64,000 nt of DNA from Ornithinimicrobium avium (GTDB taxonomy: Bacteria > Actinomycetota > Actinomycetes > Actinomycetales > Dermatophilaceae), in contig NZ_CP031229.1 of NCBI RefSeq assembly GCF_003351765.1, forward strand, positions 1,178,001 through 1,242,000, written 5' to 3'. Each line of letters opens with the position of its first letter. The stretch's first letter is position 1. The notes beneath the pieces were generated by a model that saw only the letters and a program-made list of their open reading frames with translations, was not told the origin of the DNA and did no database searches. Below are positions 45,276 through 54,701 of the stretch, in pieces. The position numbers were made by a program, and so were the translations under genes.

Positions 45276-46387
45276 AGGTTGGCCACCCACTCCCCGTAGA
45301 ACAGGCCCACCCCGGTGGCCACGCAGATGCCGGCGATGATCCAGAACCGGATGACGATCGTCACCTCGGCCCAGCCCAGCAGCTCGAAGTGGTGCTGCAG
45401 CGGCGCCATCCGGAAGACCCGCTTGCGGGTCATCTTGAAGGAGGCGACCTGGATGATGACCGACAGGGTGATGATGACGAACAGCCCGCCGAGCACGGCC
45501 AGCAGCAGCTCGGTGTGGGTGGTGATCGCCAGGCCGGCCAGCCCGCCGCCCAGGGCGAGCGAGCCGGTGTCGCCCATGAAGATCTTGGCCGGGGAGGCGT
45601 TCCACCACAGGAAGCCGAAGCAGGCGCCGGCGACCGAGCAGGCGATGACCGCCAGGTCGAGGGCGTCGCGCACGTCGTAGCAGTTGGGGCCGGGGGCCAG
45701 CTGGCAGTTCTGGTTGTACTGCCAGATGCCGATGACCGAGTAGGCGGCGAAGACCATCACGCACGCGCCGGTCGCCAGCCCGTCGAGCCCGTCGGTGAGG
45801 TTGACCCCGTTGGAGGCGCCGGCGATGAGGATGTTGGCCCAGACGATGAAGAGGATCACGCCGATGACCGGGCCGGCCACCGCCAGGTCGAAGCCGGTGT
45901 CGCGCACGAAGGAGATCGCCGTCGAGGCCGGGCTGCGGGTGCTGTCGCCGGGCGTCTGCAGGGCGCCGATCGCGAAGATCACCGCGACGACCGTCTGCCC
46001 GGCCAGCTTCTCCACCGAGGTCAGGCCCAGGCTGCGCTGCTTGGAGATCTTGGTGTAGTCGTCCAGGAACCCGATGAACCCCAGCCCGGTGATGAGGAAG
46101 AGCACCAGGACCGCGCTCATCGTGAACCGGCTGTGCGTCACCTCGACCAGCCCCGACATGTCGAGCATGAGCAGCAGCAGGTGGGAGAGCGTGTAGCCCA
46201 GCAGCGTGGCCAGGATGATCACCGCGCCGCCCATCGTCGGCGTGCCGCGCTTGGTGTGGTGGGAGGTCGGCCCGTCGTCGCGGATGAACTGGCCGTAGCC
46301 GCGCCGCACCAGGAACTTGATGAACAGCGGGGTGCCGAAGAGCGCGACGACCATCGCGACCGCGCCGGCGAGCAGGACGTTGACCAT
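45272..46387 (-). CDS. mraY: Phospho-MurNAc-pentapeptide transferase
   Basis: The 371-residue, ten-helix membrane enzyme makes lipid I. It shows DGPTSHHTKRGTPTMGG, GFLDDYTKISKQRSLGL, NGVNLTDGLDGLA (catalytic Asp pair), MGDTGSLALGG and the HHFEL-type loop RMAPLQHHFELLGWAE. The ATG shares one base with the murF stop. Confidence 0.96.
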   Translation of the reverse strand: MVNVLLAGAVAMVVALFGTPLFIKFLVRRGYGQFIRDDGPTSHHTKRGTPTMGGAVIILATLLGYTLSHLLLLMLDMSGLVEVTHSRFTMSAVLVLFLITGLGFIGFLDDYTKISKQRSLGLTSVEKLAGQTVVAVIFAIGALQTPGDSTRSPASTAISFVRDTGFDLAVAGPVIGVILFIVWANILIAGASNGVNLTDGLDGLATGACVMVFAAYSVIGIWQYNQNCQLAPGPNCYDVRDALDLAVIACSVAGACFGFLWWNASPAKIFMGDTGSLALGGGLAGLAITTHTELLLAVLGGLFVIITLSVIIQVASFKMTRKRVFRMAPLQHHFELLGWAEVTIVIRFWIIAGICVATGVGLFYGEWVANL

Positions 46388-47889
46388 CAGGCGGTCTCCT
46401 CGGTGCTGACGACGTCGGCGTGCGCGAGCTCGTCCCCGAGGAGCCGCAGACCGGAGTCGCGGCTGGACTTGAGCAGGACCACGTCGTCGGCGCGCAGCAG
46501 CCCGGCCAGCAGGTCGGCCGCCTCGTGCCGGTCGGCGACGTGGGTCGCCTGCGCTCCCCCGCCGCGCAGGTATGCGGTGTGCGCCGGTCGGGCGAGGTCG
46601 CCCACCGTGAGGAGGTGGTCGACCCCGAGCTGCGCGGCCAGGGTCCCGACGCCGGCGTGCTCGGCCGGGCCGTCCTCGCCCAGCTCGAGCATGCCGCCGA
46701 CGACCGCGACGAGGCGGCCGCCGGTGCGGCGCATCGCGGCCAGGGTCTGCAGGGCTGCCCGCATCGAGTCCGGGTTGGCGTTGTAGGCGTCGTTGACGAC
46801 CGTGACGCCGTCGGCCCGCTCGGTGACCTCCATCCGGCCCGGGGACCGGGGCACCGCCGCGCCGAGGGCGGTGGCGACGTCCGGCCACGACATACCCCAC
46901 TCGTGGGCGACGGCGGCGACGGCCAGGGCGTTGCCGACGTGGTGCTCGCCGACCAGGCGCAGGGTGACGGGCAGCGGCTGCTCGGGGCCGTCCCCTGCGC
47001 CGCCGCGGGGCGGGTGCAGCAGGAAGGAGGCGCGGCCGCGCTCGTCGAGGGTGACGTCGCCGGCACGGACCTGCGCCTGCTGGGCGCGGCCGACGGTGAG
47101 CACGCGGGCACCGACCTCGCGGGCGACGGACCCCATCGCGGCGACGACATCGTCGTCGGCGTTGAGCACGGCCAGCCCCCCGGCCGGCAGCGCGGCGACC
47201 AGCTCGGACTTGGCCTGCCCGATCGCCTCCCGGGAGCCGAACTCGCCCAGGTGCGCGGTGCCGACGTTGAGCACGACGGAGACGAGCGGCGGCGCGATCT
47301 GCGTGAGGTGGGCGATGTGCCCCCTGCCCGAGGCGCCCATCTCGGCGACGAGGTAGGCGGTCTGCGGGGTGAGACGGCATACCGTCAGCGGGACCCCGAC
47401 CTCGGAGTTGTAGGAGGCCTCCGGGGCCAGGGTGGGCCCGAGCTGCTCGAGCACCTGGGCCATGAGGTCCTTGGTGGAGGTCTTGCCCGAGGAGCCGGTG
47501 ATCGCGACGGTGCGCAGGCCGCCGGATGCCTCGCAGCGGTCGTGGACCTCGCGGGCGAGCGCGGCGAAGGCGCGGGTGACGGCGTCGTAGGGGGGCCGGT
47601 CCGGCCGGCTCGAGAGGCGCCCGGGGTCCTCCTGCACGACGACGCACGGCAGCAGGTCGCTCTCCCGGTTGGTCAGCGCACCGGCCGCGCCCCGTTCGGC
47701 CGCGGACCCGAGGTAGTCGTGCCCGTCGGCGTGGTCGCCGCGGCGGGCGACGTAGAGGCTGCCGGGCACGACCTCCCGGGAGTCGGTCACCACGCTCGCG
47801 GTCACGGTGGTCCGCCCGGCCCCGGGGGTGTCGGGGTGGACGCGACCGCCGGTCACCTGTGCGATCTCGCGCAGGGTCAGGGGGATCAC
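46387..47889 (-). CDS. murF: UDP-MurNAc-tripeptide-D-Ala-D-Ala ligase
   Basis: The 500-residue ligase adds D-Ala-D-Ala. It has the N-terminal VVTDSREVVPGSLYVARRG, the P-loop TGSSGKTSTKDL, EMGASGRGHIAHL, NVGTAHLGEFGS and VVNDAYNANPDSM. GTG follows the ftsI stop with no gap. In most genomes murE lies between ftsI and murF; it does not here. Confidence 0.95.
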   Translation of the reverse strand: MIPLTLREIAQVTGGRVHPDTPGAGRTTVTASVVTDSREVVPGSLYVARRGDHADGHDYLGSAAERGAAGALTNRESDLLPCVVVQEDPGRLSSRPDRPPYDAVTRAFAALAREVHDRCEASGGLRTVAITGSSGKTSTKDLMAQVLEQLGPTLAPEASYNSEVGVPLTVCRLTPQTAYLVAEMGASGRGHIAHLTQIAPPLVSVVLNVGTAHLGEFGSREAIGQAKSELVAALPAGGLAVLNADDDVVAAMGSVAREVGARVLTVGRAQQAQVRAGDVTLDERGRASFLLHPPRGGAGDGPEQPLPVTLRLVGEHHVGNALAVAAVAHEWGMSWPDVATALGAAVPRSPGRMEVTERADGVTVVNDAYNANPDSMRAALQTLAAMRRTGGRLVAVVGGMLELGEDGPAEHAGVGTLAAQLGVDHLLTVGDLARPAHTAYLRGGGAQATHVADRHEAADLLAGLLRADDVVLLKSSRDSGLRLLGDELAHADVVSTEETA

Positions 47890-49800
47890 TCAGGGGGTCC
47901 CTTCGTCCTTGATGGCGATGTCCCCCAGTGTGACACCACGCGCCTTGCCGGGCGCCTGCTTCTCCGGGTCGTAGGTGATCGGCACCTCGTCCGGCGGCGT
48001 GGTGGCCGGCGCGATCCCGGCGTCCTGGAGGGCGAAGCGCATGATGTCGCGGAAGACCGGGCCGGCGATGACGCCGCCGTACTCGCTGATCCGGGTGGGC
48101 CGCTGGATCGCGACGGCGACGACGTACCTCGGGTCGCCGGCCGGGGCGAAGCCCATGAAGCTGGAGGTCACCCCGCCGCCGGCGTAGGTGCCGGTGGAGG
48201 GGTTGATCCGCGAGGCGGTGCTGGTCTTGCCGGCCACGTGGTAGCCGTCGATCGCCGCGGCCGGCGCGGTGCCCATGGCCGTGGGGACCTGCTCCATGAT
48301 CTTGGTGAGCGTGTCGGCGGTCTCCTCGGAGATCACCCGTGTGCCGGCGGGGACCGGCTCCTCGTGGTAGCGGCCGTCGCCGTCGGTGCTGCCGGCGAAG
48401 ATCGAGGGCTTGATGCGGACCCCGCCGTTGGCGACGGTCTGGAAGACCGAGGCCTGCTGGAGCAGGGTGCTGGAGACGCCCTGGCCGTAGGTCAGCGTGT
48501 AGTGCGTGGTGCCCGACCAGGTGCTCGGCTCGGGCAGCAGGCCCTTGGACTCCCCGGGCAGCCCGATGCCGGTCCACTCACCCAGGCCGAACTTCGTCAT
48601 CCAGTCGTAGAGCGCGTCGTCGCTGAGCTTCTCGCCGAACAGGATCGTGCCCATGTTGGAGGACTTGGCCAGCACGCCGGCGAGCGTGAGGTGCTCGACC
48701 GGGTGCTCCTCGGCGTCCTTGAAGGTCGTGCCGTGGCGGACCAGCCGGACCGGGACCTCGACCGGCGTGTCGATCTCGACCAGGCCCTCCTCGATGGCGG
48801 CCGCCGCGGTGATGAGCTTGCTCGTCGAGCCCGGCTCGTAGACGTCCTCGACCGCGGCGTTGCGCATGCCGGCGGCGGTCTGCTCGGCGTCGGCGGGGTC
48901 GAAGCTGGGGTAGCTGGCCAGCGCCGCGACCCGCCCGGTCCGCACGTCGATGACGGTGGCGTAGCCGGAGAGCGCGCCGGCCTCCTTGACGCGGGTGCGC
49001 ACGGCGTCGTAGGCGTACCACTGCAGGTCGGCGTCGATGCTCAGCCGCATGTCCTGCCCGGGCACCGCCGGGTCCTCCCGGTAGAGGCCGGTGCTGATCC
49101 GCTCGCCGAGCGCGCCGACCTCGAAGACCGCCTCGCCCGGGGCACCGGTGAGCGGTTCGTCGCGGACCAGCTCCACGCCGCCGGCCGGCATCTCCCCCGC
49201 TCCCATCCAGCCGACGAGCGGGGCGGAGGCCTCGCCGAGGGGGTACTCCCTGCGCATGATCGTCTCGGCGGTGACGCCGGGCACCTTGCGCGTGCGCAGG
49301 TCCTGCCACTGCTGCGGGGTGACCTCGCGGGCGAGGATCGTGTACTTGGTGCCCAGCGGCTCCAGCAGCGCCTCGAGGACCTTCCCGCGGTCGGCGCCGG
49401 TCGTCTCCGAGACGGCGTCCGCGGCGGCCTCGATGTCCTGGGGGTCGACCTCGTCGTCGTCGTCCTGCACGCCGAAGTCGTCCAGCAGCGTCGGGTCGGC
49501 GACGACGCGCTTGCGCTCGACGCTGACCGCGAGCTCGGCCCCGTCGACGTCGGTGATCGTGCCCCGGGCGGCGGGGATGGCCTGCACCTCCAGGCGGCTG
49601 TTGATCGCCGCCGCGGAGACGCTGGCGGCGTCCAGTCCCTGGAGCCGGACCAGCTGGGCGGCGAAGAGGCTGAGCACCAGGAGCGTCCCGAGCAGCAGGA
49701 CGCGGGCCCGCCGGCGGGGGTGGACCACGCCGGGAGGGACCGCTCCACGCCGGACCGTCCCTCGACGGGGGGCGCGGGCTGCGTTCACCTTGAGGCTCAC
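47890..49800 (-). CDS. ftsI: Penicillin-binding protein FtsI (PBP2-type)
   Basis: The 636-residue class B PBP has one N-terminal membrane helix (VLLLGTLLVLSLFAAQLV), the dimerisation/pedestal domain and the transpeptidase domain with EPGSTSKLI (catalytic Ser), AKSSNMG and the third motif as VAGKTSTAS. The last is KTS instead of the usual KTG. It cross-links septal peptidoglycan. GTG start. The stretch DDDDEVDPQDIEAAADAVSE is an unusual acidic insertion in the pedestal. Confidence 0.94.
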   Translation of the reverse strand: MSLKVNAARAPRRGTVRRGAVPPGVVHPRRRARVLLLGTLLVLSLFAAQLVRLQGLDAASVSAAAINSRLEVQAIPAARGTITDVDGAELAVSVERKRVVADPTLLDDFGVQDDDDEVDPQDIEAAADAVSETTGADRGKVLEALLEPLGTKYTILAREVTPQQWQDLRTRKVPGVTAETIMRREYPLGEASAPLVGWMGAGEMPAGGVELVRDEPLTGAPGEAVFEVGALGERISTGLYREDPAVPGQDMRLSIDADLQWYAYDAVRTRVKEAGALSGYATVIDVRTGRVAALASYPSFDPADAEQTAAGMRNAAVEDVYEPGSTSKLITAAAAIEEGLVEIDTPVEVPVRLVRHGTTFKDAEEHPVEHLTLAGVLAKSSNMGTILFGEKLSDDALYDWMTKFGLGEWTGIGLPGESKGLLPEPSTWSGTTHYTLTYGQGVSSTLLQQASVFQTVANGGVRIKPSIFAGSTDGDGRYHEEPVPAGTRVISEETADTLTKIMEQVPTAMGTAPAAAIDGYHVAGKTSTASRINPSTGTYAGGGVTSSFMGFAPAGDPRYVVAVAIQRPTRISEYGGVIAGPVFRDIMRFALQDAGIAPATTPPDEVPITYDPEKQAPGKARGVTLGDIAIKDEGTP

Positions 49801-49834
49801 CCCTGTCCTGCGTCGGTCGTTGTCTGCGTCGGGC

Positions 49835-50311
49835 CTAGTCGTCGTCCACGGCCACGCCGGTGGCGGGCAGGTCCACGGTAATCGCCGTGCCGCCGTCGAC
49901 CTTGGAGGCCACGCCGGTGATGGACCCGTCCGACAGCCGCAGGGTCGCGGTGGAGGTGGACGGCACCATGTGCAGCTTGCGGGCGTTGTCGGCCAGCGTC
50001 TCCGAGGAGCGCAGGTCGGACAGCTGGGCCTCCAGGGTCACCCGCGTGTCGTGCAGGGTGGTCTGCTCGGCCGCCAGCCGGGACAGCGTGTAGGAGCCCT
50101 CGGCGCGCTGGGTGTTGAGCAGCAGCACGGCCGCGCACGCCGCGAGCACGATGGCCAGGCACAGCAGCCGGAAGCCGGTGTGCGCGACGGCCGGCGCGGC
50201 GTCGACCACGCGGGTGCGCGTCGCCGACCCGCCGATGCGGATGTCGGTGGGGCGCGGCAGTCGGGCCGTCACGGCCCGGCCGAGCCGGGGGGCGATCGTC
50301 ATCTGACTCAC
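49835..50311 (-). CDS. ftsL: FtsL-like septal protein
   Basis: The 158-residue bitopic protein has a basic cytoplasmic part, one helix (FRLLCLAIVLAACAAVLLLN) and a periplasmic coiled coil (SRLAAEQTTLHDTRVTLEAQ) with LADNARKLHMVPS, as expected of FtsL. It helps activate FtsW-FtsI. GTG overlaps the rsmH stop by four bases; an ATG at 50302 is an alternative. Confidence 0.82.
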   Translation of the reverse strand: MSQMTIAPRLGRAVTARLPRPTDIRIGGSATRTRVVDAAPAVAHTGFRLLCLAIVLAACAAVLLLNTQRAEGSYTLSRLAAEQTTLHDTRVTLEAQLSDLRSSETLADNARKLHMVPSTSTATLRLSDGSITGVASKVDGGTAITVDLPATGVAVDDD

Positions 50312-51399
50312 GGGGTCACCTCGTCTTGCGTGGTCGGGGGCTGGTCGGAGGTATGCGGTGCGCGCCGGTCGGTGGTCCGGCCGCGCTCGGGCGCCTGGTC
50401 GGGAGTGGCCCGGGTGCGCTCGGCGGCGCGCAGGCGCACCGAGGCCGAGCGGGGGTTGGCGGCCACCTCGGCCGCGTCGGCCTGCTCGGCGCCGCGGACG
50501 AGCAGCCGCAGCCACGGCGCCTGCTCGGGCAGCTCGACCGGCATCTGCGGCGGCGCGGTGCTCGTGGCGCCGGCGGCCAGCCCTCGCTTGGTGAGGCGGT
50601 CCTCGAGGGAGTGGTAGGACAGGACGACGATCCGGCCGCCGACGGCCAGCGCGCGCAGCGCCCGGTCCAGCGCCTGCTCCCACACGGTCAGCTCGGCGTT
50701 GACCTCGATCCGCAGCGCCTGGAAGGTGCGCTTGGCCGGGTGGCCGCCGCTGCGCTGGCTGGCCGCGGGCACCACCCGGTGCAGCAGCTCGACCAGCCGG
50801 CCGGAGCCGGTGAACGGCTGCGCCTCGCGCTCCCGGACCACCGCGCGGGCGATCTTGCGCGCGAACCGCTCCTCGCCGTAGTCGCGCAGCACGCGCTCGA
50901 GGTCGCGGGCGTCATACCCGTTGAGCACGTCCGCGGCGGTGGGGCCGGTCGTCTGGTCCATCCGCATGTCCAGCGGCGCGTCGGTGCGGTAGGCGAAGCC
51001 CCGCCCGACCTCGTCCAGCTGGAGGGAGGAGACGCCGAGGTCGAAGAGGACCGCGTCCGCGCGGGCCAGGCCGAGGTCGGCGAGCACGGCGGGCAGGTCG
51101 TCGCTGACCGCGTGGACGCCGGTGAACCGGTCCCCGAAGCGGGCCAGCCGCTCCCCCGCCAGGGCGAGGGCCTGGGGGTCGCGGTCGATGCCGACGGCGC
51201 GGGCCTGCGGGCAGCGCTCCAGGACGGCCTCGGCGTGCCCGCCCATGCCGAGCGTGCCGTCGACGTAGACAGCGCCCTCGCGCTGGAGCGCGGGGGCGAG
51301 GAGGTCGACGCAGCGGCCGAGCATGACCGGCACGTGCCGGTCGCCGGCCGCGCCGTCCGCGTCCGCGGTCTCCTCTGCTGGGGGCTGGCTGTCGGTCAT
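50308..51399 (-). CDS. rsmH: 16S rRNA (cytosine-1402 N4) methyltransferase
   Basis: The 363-residue protein has HVPVMLGRCVDLLAP, the SAM loop YVDGTLGMGGHAEAVLE, the FDLGVSSLQLDEVGRGFAYR block, and ALRIEVNAEL with VLSYHSLEDRLTK. It methylates C1402 of 16S rRNA. The start at 51399 (MTDSQPP) lies 248 bp beyond mraZ; the frame stays open through the repeat-rich leader. Confidence 0.94.
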   Translation of the reverse strand: MTDSQPPAEETADADGAAGDRHVPVMLGRCVDLLAPALQREGAVYVDGTLGMGGHAEAVLERCPQARAVGIDRDPQALALAGERLARFGDRFTGVHAVSDDLPAVLADLGLARADAVLFDLGVSSLQLDEVGRGFAYRTDAPLDMRMDQTTGPTAADVLNGYDARDLERVLRDYGEERFARKIARAVVREREAQPFTGSGRLVELLHRVVPAASQRSGGHPAKRTFQALRIEVNAELTVWEQALDRALRALAVGGRIVVLSYHSLEDRLTKRGLAAGATSTAPPQMPVELPEQAPWLRLLVRGAEQADAAEVAANPRSASVRLRAAERTRATPDQAPERGRTTDRRAPHTSDQPPTTQDEVTP

Positions 51400-51479
51400 G
51401 GTCCGTGGCCCGGGGAGGTGACCGGTGCTGTCCTTCTCGTCCCGGCCCCTGGTCCCCCACCGTCCGTCCGTGGTGCCCT

Positions 51480-51576
51480 CCGGCACCGGGGAAGTGTGCC
51501 GGGAGGCGGTCGGCTCCGGCGCGGGGGAAGTCGCGTCGGTTCCGGGGTGGCCCGGCACGGGGGAAGTCGTGCCGGG
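51480..51576 (-). repeat. Three similar hairpins with a shared loop between mraZ and rsmH
   Basis: Stems pair at 51480-51486/51496-51502, 51516-51523/51532-51539 (one G-T pair) and 51551-51559/51568-51576. Each loop contains GGGGAAGT on the plus strand (ACTTCCCC in the transcript). They lie in the 5' leader of rsmH and could be an RNA regulatory element. Confidence 0.6.
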
Positions 51577-51647
51577 ACGTGGGTCGGACGGGGGGAGGCC
51601 AGGGGTCGGGGTCGGGTGCCGGTCGCTGGGCGCCGGCGGAGCACCGC

Positions 51648-52082
51648 TCACATCAGTCCGGGCACCACCTCCTCCGACTGCTCGGCGAAGGCGGCCTCGC
51701 TGGCGGCCAGGTAGGTCGTCCACCTCTCGGTGTCCCACACCTCGACGCGCTCGCCGGCACCGATCACGGTGCACTCGGTCCTGAGCCCGGCGTAGTCGCG
51801 CAGGACCTGCGGGATCGTCAGGCGGCCCTGGCTGTCGGGCCGCTCGTCGGAGGCGCCGGAGAGGAAGACGCGCTGGTAGTCCCGCACCGCCTTGTTGGAG
51901 GTCGGGGTCTGCTGCCACTGCGCGACGAGCCGCTCGAACTCGGCCTGCGGGTAGATGACCAGGCTCCGGTCCTGCCCGCGGGTGATGACGAGGCCGTCCT
52001 CGAGCTTGCCGCGGAACTTGGCGGGCAGGAACATCCGCCCCTTCGCGTCGAGCTTGGGCGTGTGGGTCCCCAGGAAGAGCAC
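51648..52082 (-). CDS. mraZ: Transcriptional regulator MraZ
   Basis: The 144-residue protein has two SpoVT/AbrB-type halves (LGTHTPKLDAKGRMFLPAKF and SDERPDSQGRLTIPQVLRDY). MraZ controls the division operon by binding repeats upstream of its own gene. A GTG at 52082 is preferred to one at 52091 because the GGGG ribosome site then has normal spacing and the protein begins at the family's LFLGTHTP. Confidence 0.93.
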   Translation of the reverse strand: MLFLGTHTPKLDAKGRMFLPAKFRGKLEDGLVITRGQDRSLVIYPQAEFERLVAQWQQTPTSNKAVRDYQRVFLSGASDERPDSQGRLTIPQVLRDYAGLRTECTVIGAGERVEVWDTERWTTYLAASEAAFAEQSEEVVPGLM

Positions 52083-52122
52083 TCGGACCACCCCCTCTGC
52101 TCGCGGATCGACGGGTCTGCGT

Positions 52123-52158
52123 CTCCAATACGCTCCACTTTACTCCACAATGCTCCCC
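52123..52158 (-). promoter_or_regulatory. MraZ operator: four 6-bp repeats at 10-bp spacing
   Basis: On the minus strand GGGGAG, GTGGAG, GTGGAG and TTGGAG start every 10 bp, 41-76 bases before the mraZ start. This matches the tandem GTGGAG-type boxes known for MraZ in Gram-positives. Confidence 0.75.
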
Positions 52159-52452
52159 TGGCAAGCCCCCACGACGTGAGTCTGGAGTCATGGACCTCGA
52201 AAACCGCAGGTCAGATGGTATGTCGGTCGGTGGAGGACATCTGTCGCCGAAGCGCTGCCCCGGGACCCGTGGGCACCTGCACGGGGCGGGCGTGCACGAC
52301 ATACCCGCAGGTCAACGGCGCGTCGCAGGACGGCGGGGCGTGCGGGTGGTGCGTGGTGGAGGACGCCCGTTCCGGCGACGTCCCCGCGCCCCGACGGTGC
52401 CGCGTGACCAGCGCACTCGTCGGGAAGGCCCGCCGTTTGGCAAGATCGACCC
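52159..52452. other. Intergenic region between mraZ and moxR
   Basis: This divergent gap must hold promoters for both the division operon and moxR. I see no gene or strong inverted repeat in it. Confidence 0.4.
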
Positions 52453-53430
<978 letters not shown>

Positions 53431-53462
53431 GGACGGGCGCAGGGGTGCGCGCAGGGGACGCG

Positions 53463-54701
53463 ATGAGATCGCCGTGGTCGGTGCTGACGGCCCGGGGGCG
53501 GATCTTCGCCGTGCTCGGGCTGGTCGTGGTCGCGGCGGGGATCCTGCTGGGCTACGAGGACGTGACGCGGATCGGCCTGGTGCTGGTCGCGCTGCCCCTG
53601 CTCACCCTGCTGCTGATGCCGCGCCGGACCCCGCAGGTGCGCGTGCTGCGCGAGGTCCAGCCCTCCCGCCTGGTGCCCGACGCGCGCGGCGAGGTGCGGG
53701 TCCGGTTCACTAACGTGGGGCGGCGCCCGACCCGGCTCTACCTGGCCGAGGAGCACCTCGACCTCCAGCTCGGCGACCGGCCCCGGTTCGTCCTGCCCCG
53801 GATGGCCGCCGGTGAGGAGCGCCGCTTCCGGTATGCCGTCCGCTCCCGCCACCGCGGAGCCTTCAGCCTGGGCCCGATCGTGCTGCGCCAGCGCGACCCC
53901 TTCGGGCTGACCTTCATGACCCTGCAGCTGTCCTCGAGCTCGGAGATCCTCGTGCTGCCGCGGGTGCACAGCCTGGGCGACGGCCGGGTCCGGGGCACCT
54001 CGGCCGGCAGCGAGGGAGAGATGCCCCAGATGCTGGCCCTCCACGGCGAGGACGACGTGAGCATCCGGATCTGGCGCGAGGGCGACGAGCTGCGTCGGGT
54101 GCACTGGCCGGCGACCGCGCACCGCGGCGAGCTCATGGTCCGCCAGGAGGAGCGGCCCGCCCGTCGGCGCGCGCTGCTCGTGCTCGACTCGCGCGCCGCC
54201 GCCTACCCGGGGACCGGCGTGCGGCCGGGCTACGAGTGGGCGGTCTCGGCGCTGGCCTCGGTCGCCCGGCACCTGGCCGCGGACGGGTGGGTGGTCCATC
54301 TGCTCACCGACACCACCCTGCGCGACGGCACGACCGAGCGCGCGGTCGAGCTGGACGCCGCGCTCGACGCCCTCGCCCGCGTGCAGCCCGAGCAGGACTC
54401 GCGCCTCGACCGGCTCGCCGCGGCCGCCGCGCCCTTCACCACGAGCGGGGTGCTCGTCGTCGCGGCCGTCGTGGCGCACGACGAGGACGGTCTGCGCGAG
54501 CTGGCCAGCACCCGCCAGCCCGGCTCACGGGCGCTGGCGTTCGTCATCGACCCGGCGCGGTTCGGTGGTGCCGCCCAGCGCGAGCCGGAGGCGCCGCTGA
54601 CCGGCGTGCTGGCCGACTCGGGCTGGCGCACGGTCGTCGTCGGCCCGCACACCGACATGCCGCGGGCGTGGGCCGCGATCAGCGGGGGGATGCGGTCATG
54701 A
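53463..54701 (+). CDS. DUF58 domain protein
   Basis: The 412-residue protein has an N-terminal membrane hairpin (about 12-50), a beta-rich part and the DUF58 signature (GDELRRVHWPATAHRGELMV) followed by a vWA-like domain with VLDSRAAAY. It probably anchors the MoxR ATPase to the membrane. AGGGGAC precedes the ATG. The stop overlaps the next gene by four bases. Confidence 0.9.
   Translation: MRSPWSVLTARGRIFAVLGLVVVAAGILLGYEDVTRIGLVLVALPLLTLLLMPRRTPQVRVLREVQPSRLVPDARGEVRVRFTNVGRRPTRLYLAEEHLDLQLGDRPRFVLPRMAAGEERRFRYAVRSRHRGAFSLGPIVLRQRDPFGLTFMTLQLSSSSEILVLPRVHSLGDGRVRGTSAGSEGEMPQMLALHGEDDVSIRIWREGDELRRVHWPATAHRGELMVRQEERPARRRALLVLDSRAAAYPGTGVRPGYEWAVSALASVARHLAADGWVVHLLTDTTLRDGTTERAVELDAALDALARVQPEQDSRLDRLAAAAAPFTTSGVLVVAAVVAHDEDGLRELASTRQPGSRALAFVIDPARFGGAAQREPEAPLTGVLADSGWRTVVVGPHTDMPRAWAAISGGMRS

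Noticed and set aside
51480..51576. Regularly spaced short repeats that could suggest a CRISPR array
   Set aside because: The units are only about 25 bases, differ in their stems, and lie in a leader; no cas gene is near.
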